NCBI GenBank assembly: GCA_944470555.2
Contig: OX104129.1
Location: 46,409,998-46,473,997, forward strand
Source: Heterobilharzia americana
Taxonomy: Eukaryota; Platyhelminthes; Trematoda; Strigeidida; Schistosomatidae
Direction of reading: 5' to 3'
DNA: 64,000 nt
Shown here piece after piece: positions 59,150 through 64,000 of this stretch. The notes beneath the pieces were generated by a model. It was not told the origin of the DNA, ran no database searches, and saw nothing but the letters and a program-made list of their open reading frames with translations. The position numbers and the translations under genes were made by a program. Numbering within the stretch: the first letter of the stretch is position 1; every line of letters starts with the position of its first letter.

Positions 59150-59450
59150 TTCGTTACTGACATTTCAGATGGATTCTAGGAAGTTTTAAAGAGAAGCCAT
59201 GACCTGTCGGGTTAAAGAAAGTTGCTTGTAAGCAGAGATGCTCGCTGACATTTGATGTTAGTCACGCCATATTGTGAATTGACAGAAGTAGGACAGTGTT
59301 AATCACTGGCTTTTAGTCCAGTCGCTGAACAGTAACTTGCTTACAGCGAGACCTGATGACTATGAGTTCGATCCAAGGCAAGGTCATGGGTGTGCGATGT
59401 TTAGGAATCCAACAATAGCTAAAAACAGCCATTAAATGCTTACAAATTTC
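59150..59450 (+). repeat. tRNA-related SINE with decayed hammerhead (family A)
   Basis: The 5' block AGAGAAGCCATGACCTGTCG is shared with the 19.1 kb copy. The A-box-like TCGCTGAACAGTAAC near 59,321-59,335 and a good B box, GAGTTCGATCC at 59,364-59,374, follow, then AAGGTCATGGGTGTGCGATG. The hammerhead region is reduced to AGGAATCCAACAATAGCTAA with AAACAGCCATTAAATGCTT after it, so the core is lost. Confidence 0.6.
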
Positions 59451-59454
59451 CACT

Positions 59455-60150
59455 GATTCGCCAAATAAAGTTGATACAGTTATAATAATTTTAAAATTGA
59501 TTGATTCTATCCACAACGCATAAATTTTTCTTGGATATAATTAGAACTATGAACTTCAGATTTTGACTACAACGATATCATAAGCTTCAGAAATACTGCA
59601 GTTGTAGCATTTCATACTGGAATAGAAAAGAAGATATACATACTTATGAAATGTTTTGTCTAACGCCGAATTAAACGATATCTTCAAGATTGACAGTTTT
59701 AAAATGTTTGGGGACATTTTTACCCCTTCTTATTCATTTGTTCTCATATTTGATAGTGGTGGAATTTGTTTCATGTATGCCAGAAAGTCAAACTGCATAC
59801 AGAGGTTGTATTTACGTCATAAAAAGTAGTTTCCTAAATTACCTGAATACACCTCTTCTTTTCAACAAACGTGTATATGGTAAAAAAGCAATCAAATTTC
59901 GAATACTGTATTAAACTACCTACTGAAGTGCCATAGTTCTTTTATAGAGTAGCACAGACAAGCATTATCAACTAAAATACACAATTTTTATAAAAATTGA
60001 TTGTTATCTATATGAGAGTAAAACTTCAGGACTGTAGTAGAATGTAATTTTATCCTAGTCAATCTACTAGACAGATCACACAATGTAAGATTATTGTTTA
60101 CTGGATCAGATTTCAGACAAAATTTATTGTTCATAGTTACATCAAGACAA
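59455..60150. other. No recognisable feature
   Basis: The 74-codon frame at 59,690-59,914 starts hydrophobic (FLPLLIHLFSYLIVVEFVSC) but has no other support. Confidence 0.35.
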
Positions 60151-60159
60151 CTATACAAC

Positions 60160-60905
60160 TTTGAGACATGGGTTACTTTACAGTCCTAGTAAATTAATAA
60201 ATAAGCTTGTCAGGAATCGCAAGAAAATTATAACTTATATTAGTAACACAGGTGTTAACAGTAGTAATAATGATGTCAGAAATAATAGTGCCAATACTGT
60301 GAAGAGAGAATTCAAAACCTCTATACTATACAAGGTAGGCTGGCTGGGATTAGAGTTGCATTTAAACCTACGAACTCAATTCGAAATAAGCTTTGTGGGT
60401 TAAAAGATCCTACTAATCCAACTAAGCAGAATAATTTAGTTTACCGAATCGCTTACAACGATTATGAGGTCAAATACTTAGGTCAAAGTGGTCGACCAGA
60501 GTCAATTAGGCTGTTTGAGCACAAAAACCTATCTATATTGAAATTGGTAGATAGTAAAAAGATAAGGAAATTTAGAGAAAGATCGGTCATAGACATGTAC
60601 GCGGTTACACACAAACAATAGGAAGTGAGAGAGTCAAAATCTGTAGAAATATCATAACAGGTTGGAGGGAAAGATTGACAACCGAATCTTTATTCATCTA
60701 ATTAGCACCAAGTACATGCAACAGAAAATCCTACAACTTATGTCACGAAGGTGGGACGAAATTAAAACTATATAATGGGTGTTATGTAGTTATCTGGATA
60801 TGAATGGTAACAATAAATTGTATCTCAAACGTGATCCTGTAAATAGCGCTCTTCCAATATTTGAGACATCTAATAAATCAATTAAATGGAACTAATTAAA
60901 GATGT
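60160..60905 (+). mobile_element. Penelope-like GIY-YIG remnant P6, divergent subfamily
   Basis: After an unrecognised lead frame (60,161-60,403), the reading KDPTNPTKQNNLVYRIAYND then YEVKYLGQSGRPESIRLFEH at about 60,400-60,523 matches the GIY-YIG pattern. Expected form is VYRIPCxxC...YxGxxGRxxxxRxxEH: both Cys are replaced by Tyr, and GQSGR and EH are present. Further on, VKICRNIITG then WRERLTTESLFI near 60,630-60,700 resembles the end of the domain. This differs from P1-P5, which have CxCGxxYIG, so it represents another PLE lineage. Frameshifts are present. No RT part was found. Confidence 0.6.
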
Positions 60906-60909
60906 TAAC

Positions 60910-63900
60910 ATATCACCCACGTAAACTATCTACTAGTTATTTTTGACGGACTTTATTTTACGACCCTGTTTTATTTATAAGTATGACATTATTATCTTCT
61001 ATTGGGTATTGTCTTAGTGACCTACTACGAAAAAGAACAACTGCAATATTAGTGGTATCGCCTATCAACTACATATATGTACACTCCACACACATACACA
61101 CATACGTTGTACAGGACATCCATAAGCATATACTTTCACAGAACTGGATATTTAGGCATATGCATAAGCATATAGGTAAGGACGAGGAAACACATCTACA
61201 GTTACTATTCAAAATAACAACATATTTAGGAAACTTGTTTATTCCCTATTGGTTTTTGTTATGCACATGAATGAATTTTGAGGTGACCAATGTGGAGACA
61301 TATTTATATTAAATAAGATGAATATTCAACTAGGATAAAATTACAATTAGCTGAAAAAAAAATAAATGAAAGACCATTGAGTACATGAGACATTTTAAAA
61401 ATATTTCAGAATCATATGCTATCATTTGGTTTGCAGAGATTTAAGTATCTACCCCAATACGGAATTAAATTTTTCTCAAGGAATTTTCAAAGAGTTTCTA
61501 CTCTGCTTCATTTAAGTAAGTTTCTTACCATACGATTTCGTTAAGTGAACTTAAAAAGTTTGTACTTAGTTAAAATTTAAAAAAACCCATGAGAAATCCA
61601 TAGTGTGAGTGACTTATGTCTTTGCCAGAAGAAAATTTCTAACTATTAATTTATGATGAAATTTGGAGTGTTATTTAACTCAGACGCGGTTCATTCTACA
61701 TTTCATTCGACTAGTGTTTTTTTTCAATTAATGCATCTACAGAAACAGTTTCATTATTTATAAGATAAGCTGACCTGTAAGCTTTTAACTAACAGATGAA
61801 CCTTAGATACGTTTTTTTTTAGTAGATCATAAGGTGTGAAATATATTGTAGGTCCAAGAATGAGAGCATAAAATCTGCATGATATGCTATACTGCCTGAA
61901 AGCAATGATAGTAAAATAACTCATAATACACAGTCCGAGTATGAGAGAGAATATAAAGCAAGCGAATAAAGAATTATGGAAAATAATAAACTTCAGGAAG
62001 TGTAATGGATGAGAAAATGACATCAAAGTAAGTAACTACAAACATAAGAATAAAAAAAATTCACCTTTCAATAATTTGCACAGAGTTTGGTTCTAAATTG
62101 TGCTTTTCTTGCCTTCACCTCAAAGGAAGACGAAACAAGCTACTTTTGAACGTTTTCTTATGTCAAGACAAATTGAAACGAGCAGCATACCGCTGCTGAA
62201 AGTTGATTAACATTCAAAACAAACATGGATACCCTATTTATTTGCATTTTAAGAAAGTAAGGTGAATTTCACCACCACACGCAAAGACCTGGAAAGATCT
62301 TATGATTTTGTTATTCAAAACAGTTGTATTCCTTGTTAGATTACACATTAGAAGGTAAAATCGATATTATAGTTACTTCCGTTTCCTACCGACCAGAATT
62401 TGTCTATCGGTGTTGAGCTGGAGACAGATACAACAAGCATATATGAAATGTTTTACTGTTCGTCAAGATGTCTGCCGTCTTTTGTGGTTGTTAGTTAATT
62501 AATCGGTACTTTCGAATGGGATCACTAGATTTACTCTTGTTATTGTAAGCGATGATGAATGTAGATGACCGTTCCTTATTGAAGGTTCAGGTGATAAGTA
62601 TTTTGTCTTGGTTACGTTTTTCATGTAAGTGAATATCCTAATGCAGTAATGTTGCTTCATCGTTCCCGTTCTCATTTTAACATTGTTGAACTGAATACAG
62701 TCAATGAGCTTGAAGTTTGTTTTTTGATTTCATACTTTGTTGATCAGGATGATTTAATGATATCACAGTCTTGATTTAATAGCCCGATATGACAACTGTT
62801 TGGTGTATAGTTCACTACGCACAATCTTTATCTCATAGTCATACTCACATATCCTCATTCCAGTAAGTATTGCAACAATTACGCAAACTGTTGACCTGTT
62901 TTTGCCAATCCAACCACATGAAGCTACAACTTCCCAGGTGACCCTCAAATAATGAGCTCTAAGTCATGTTCATGCACTTGTGAATACATTGGTAGATGTT
63001 GCCTTGACTTTGTCATTACATCCAACAAAAATCTAAATTCTGTGAAGTCATCTTTTAAAACAGTCTTCTGTAAGCTGGATATCATTTTCAACAGCGTCAT
63101 CAGCACAAAATCCAGAAAGTGTTCATTTCATAAATCAATAAAATGGACTCAATTTTCTTTTTTACGCTTCTGAACTTCTACAATGACTGCTGAAAATTAA
63201 TTATACTAGACAGTTTTATTCCTTTTCCTATTTTATGATTCCTATTTAGTTCAAACTCGTAATTATTTAGAGATATAGGCTGAGATATCCAACCCTCGTA
63301 ACAAGCATATTGGTAAGCATGCGAATGTTACGAGTCAGAATGGCTGACACTTTATTACACATCAACTTAGGTTAAGCTGAACTCTTGAGTGCACCCACCT
63401 CAAACGGGCATTCAGTTACCTTGAATGAATATAACTGCGCATTAAACTTACATTTGACATTGATAAGTTGTAAGTTAGTTGGTCAGTAAGTAACTGAAGT
63501 TTGTCCTCTCTCAAAATCATTACACGGCATAACAACCACTTTGAAGGTCCATAAACACAAAATTGAATAGTGAACGTTCGGTTAAGATAGAGCGGTATTA
63601 TGTGACATGTTTAAGGAAAAAAGCTGAACTTAGTACACTTGTTTTCAAATACGAACTGATAGTCGAATTTCGCCTGTTGTGATTGTCTATTCTTAACTCC
63701 TGATGATAATTTATCAGTTGTGTTTAGGATGTTATATAAAGTGAATAATATGATAGAGTGGTACCCTTATTTCAGTGTTAAGTGTACTGAATCAATCGAT
63801 CCGGATTTGGACTTCATTTATATTAACAACATAATTTTGGAGTGCTTTACAAACACACAGATGTGACAAATGCGATCCTCAAAATCCCTTAAAAAGCTAC

Positions 63901-64000
63901 TAATGCAACTTCAAAACAATATTTAAAGAACTACATGTAGGCTACCTCATTCTGAAGGCTTGCAAACATTAATCACGACATCCGACTTCGAAGTATGTTT
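60910..64000. other. No recognisable gene
   Basis: AT-rich with short open frames only. A 9-bp perfect hairpin CTCGTAACA/TGTTACGAG lies at 63,295-63,334. No domain, RNA gene or named repeat is recognised. Confidence 0.4.

Noticed and set aside
63295..63334. 9-bp hairpin CTCGTAACA/TGTTACGAG, and a 7-bp hairpin at 46,507-46,525
   Set aside because: Short perfect hairpins are expected by chance at this scale, and no context supports a function.

Overview
The window is AT-rich, repeat-dense, non-coding DNA from a eukaryotic nuclear genome. The repeat content points to a blood fluke (Schistosoma or a close relative). It contains an RTE-type non-LTR retrotransposon with a (TAA)n tail, Penelope-like elements (PLEs) with reverse transcriptase plus GIY-YIG nuclease, and several families of short Pol III-type repeats that carry hammerhead-ribozyme sequence, like the known schistosome Smα repeat. 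No bacterial gene organisation, CRISPR array, rRNA or convincing stand-alone tRNA gene is present. No host exon could be assigned with confidence. The best host candidate is a 65-codon ORF with a signal peptide at 54,873-55,070.

Layout. 1.6 kb: reverse SINE-like copy. 2.9-4.0 kb: decayed PLE. 4.9-5.7 kb: a tRNA-like SINE fragment and a reverse hammerhead/Pol III element. 8.6-11.0 kb: long decayed copy of a second non-LTR family (called RTE-B here). 13.2-13.8 kb: palindromic repeat followed by a tandem hammerhead SINE. 14.79-18.03 kb: full-length RTE copy on the minus strand with a 13-bp target-site duplication (TSD). 19.0-20.6, 24.4 and 29.0-29.3 kb: hammerhead SINEs. 26.1-27.4 kb: the most complete PLE. 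30.38-30.89 kb: 5'-truncated, internally deleted RTE copy with a 13-bp TSD. 31.8-33.4 kb: cluster of hammerhead/Pol III repeats in both orientations. 35.4 kb: PLE 3' end. 37.68-37.93 kb: hammerhead element with long inverted arms. 38.07-41.17 kb: second full-length RTE copy with a 10-bp TSD. 41.6-43.2 kb: 5'-truncated RTE-B copy. 45, 49.3, 56 and 60 kb: further PLE remnants. 46.3, 53.7 and 59.2 kb: further SINEs. 52.8 kb: strong inverted repeat.

How the parts relate. RTE and RTE-B copies encode (or once encoded) an endonuclease plus reverse transcriptase. PLE copies encode reverse transcriptase plus GIY-YIG nuclease. The short Pol III/hammerhead repeats encode no protein and must have been copied by another element's enzymes. 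PLEs are plausible drivers because PLEs are known to carry hammerhead motifs, but that link is an inference here. Every autonomous copy seen is frameshifted or has lost catalytic residues, so nothing in the window looks able to move on its own.

Limits. Boundaries of degraded repeats are approximate (tens of bases) unless a TSD is given. Family names A, B, C, RTE-B and P1-P7 are labels used only here.
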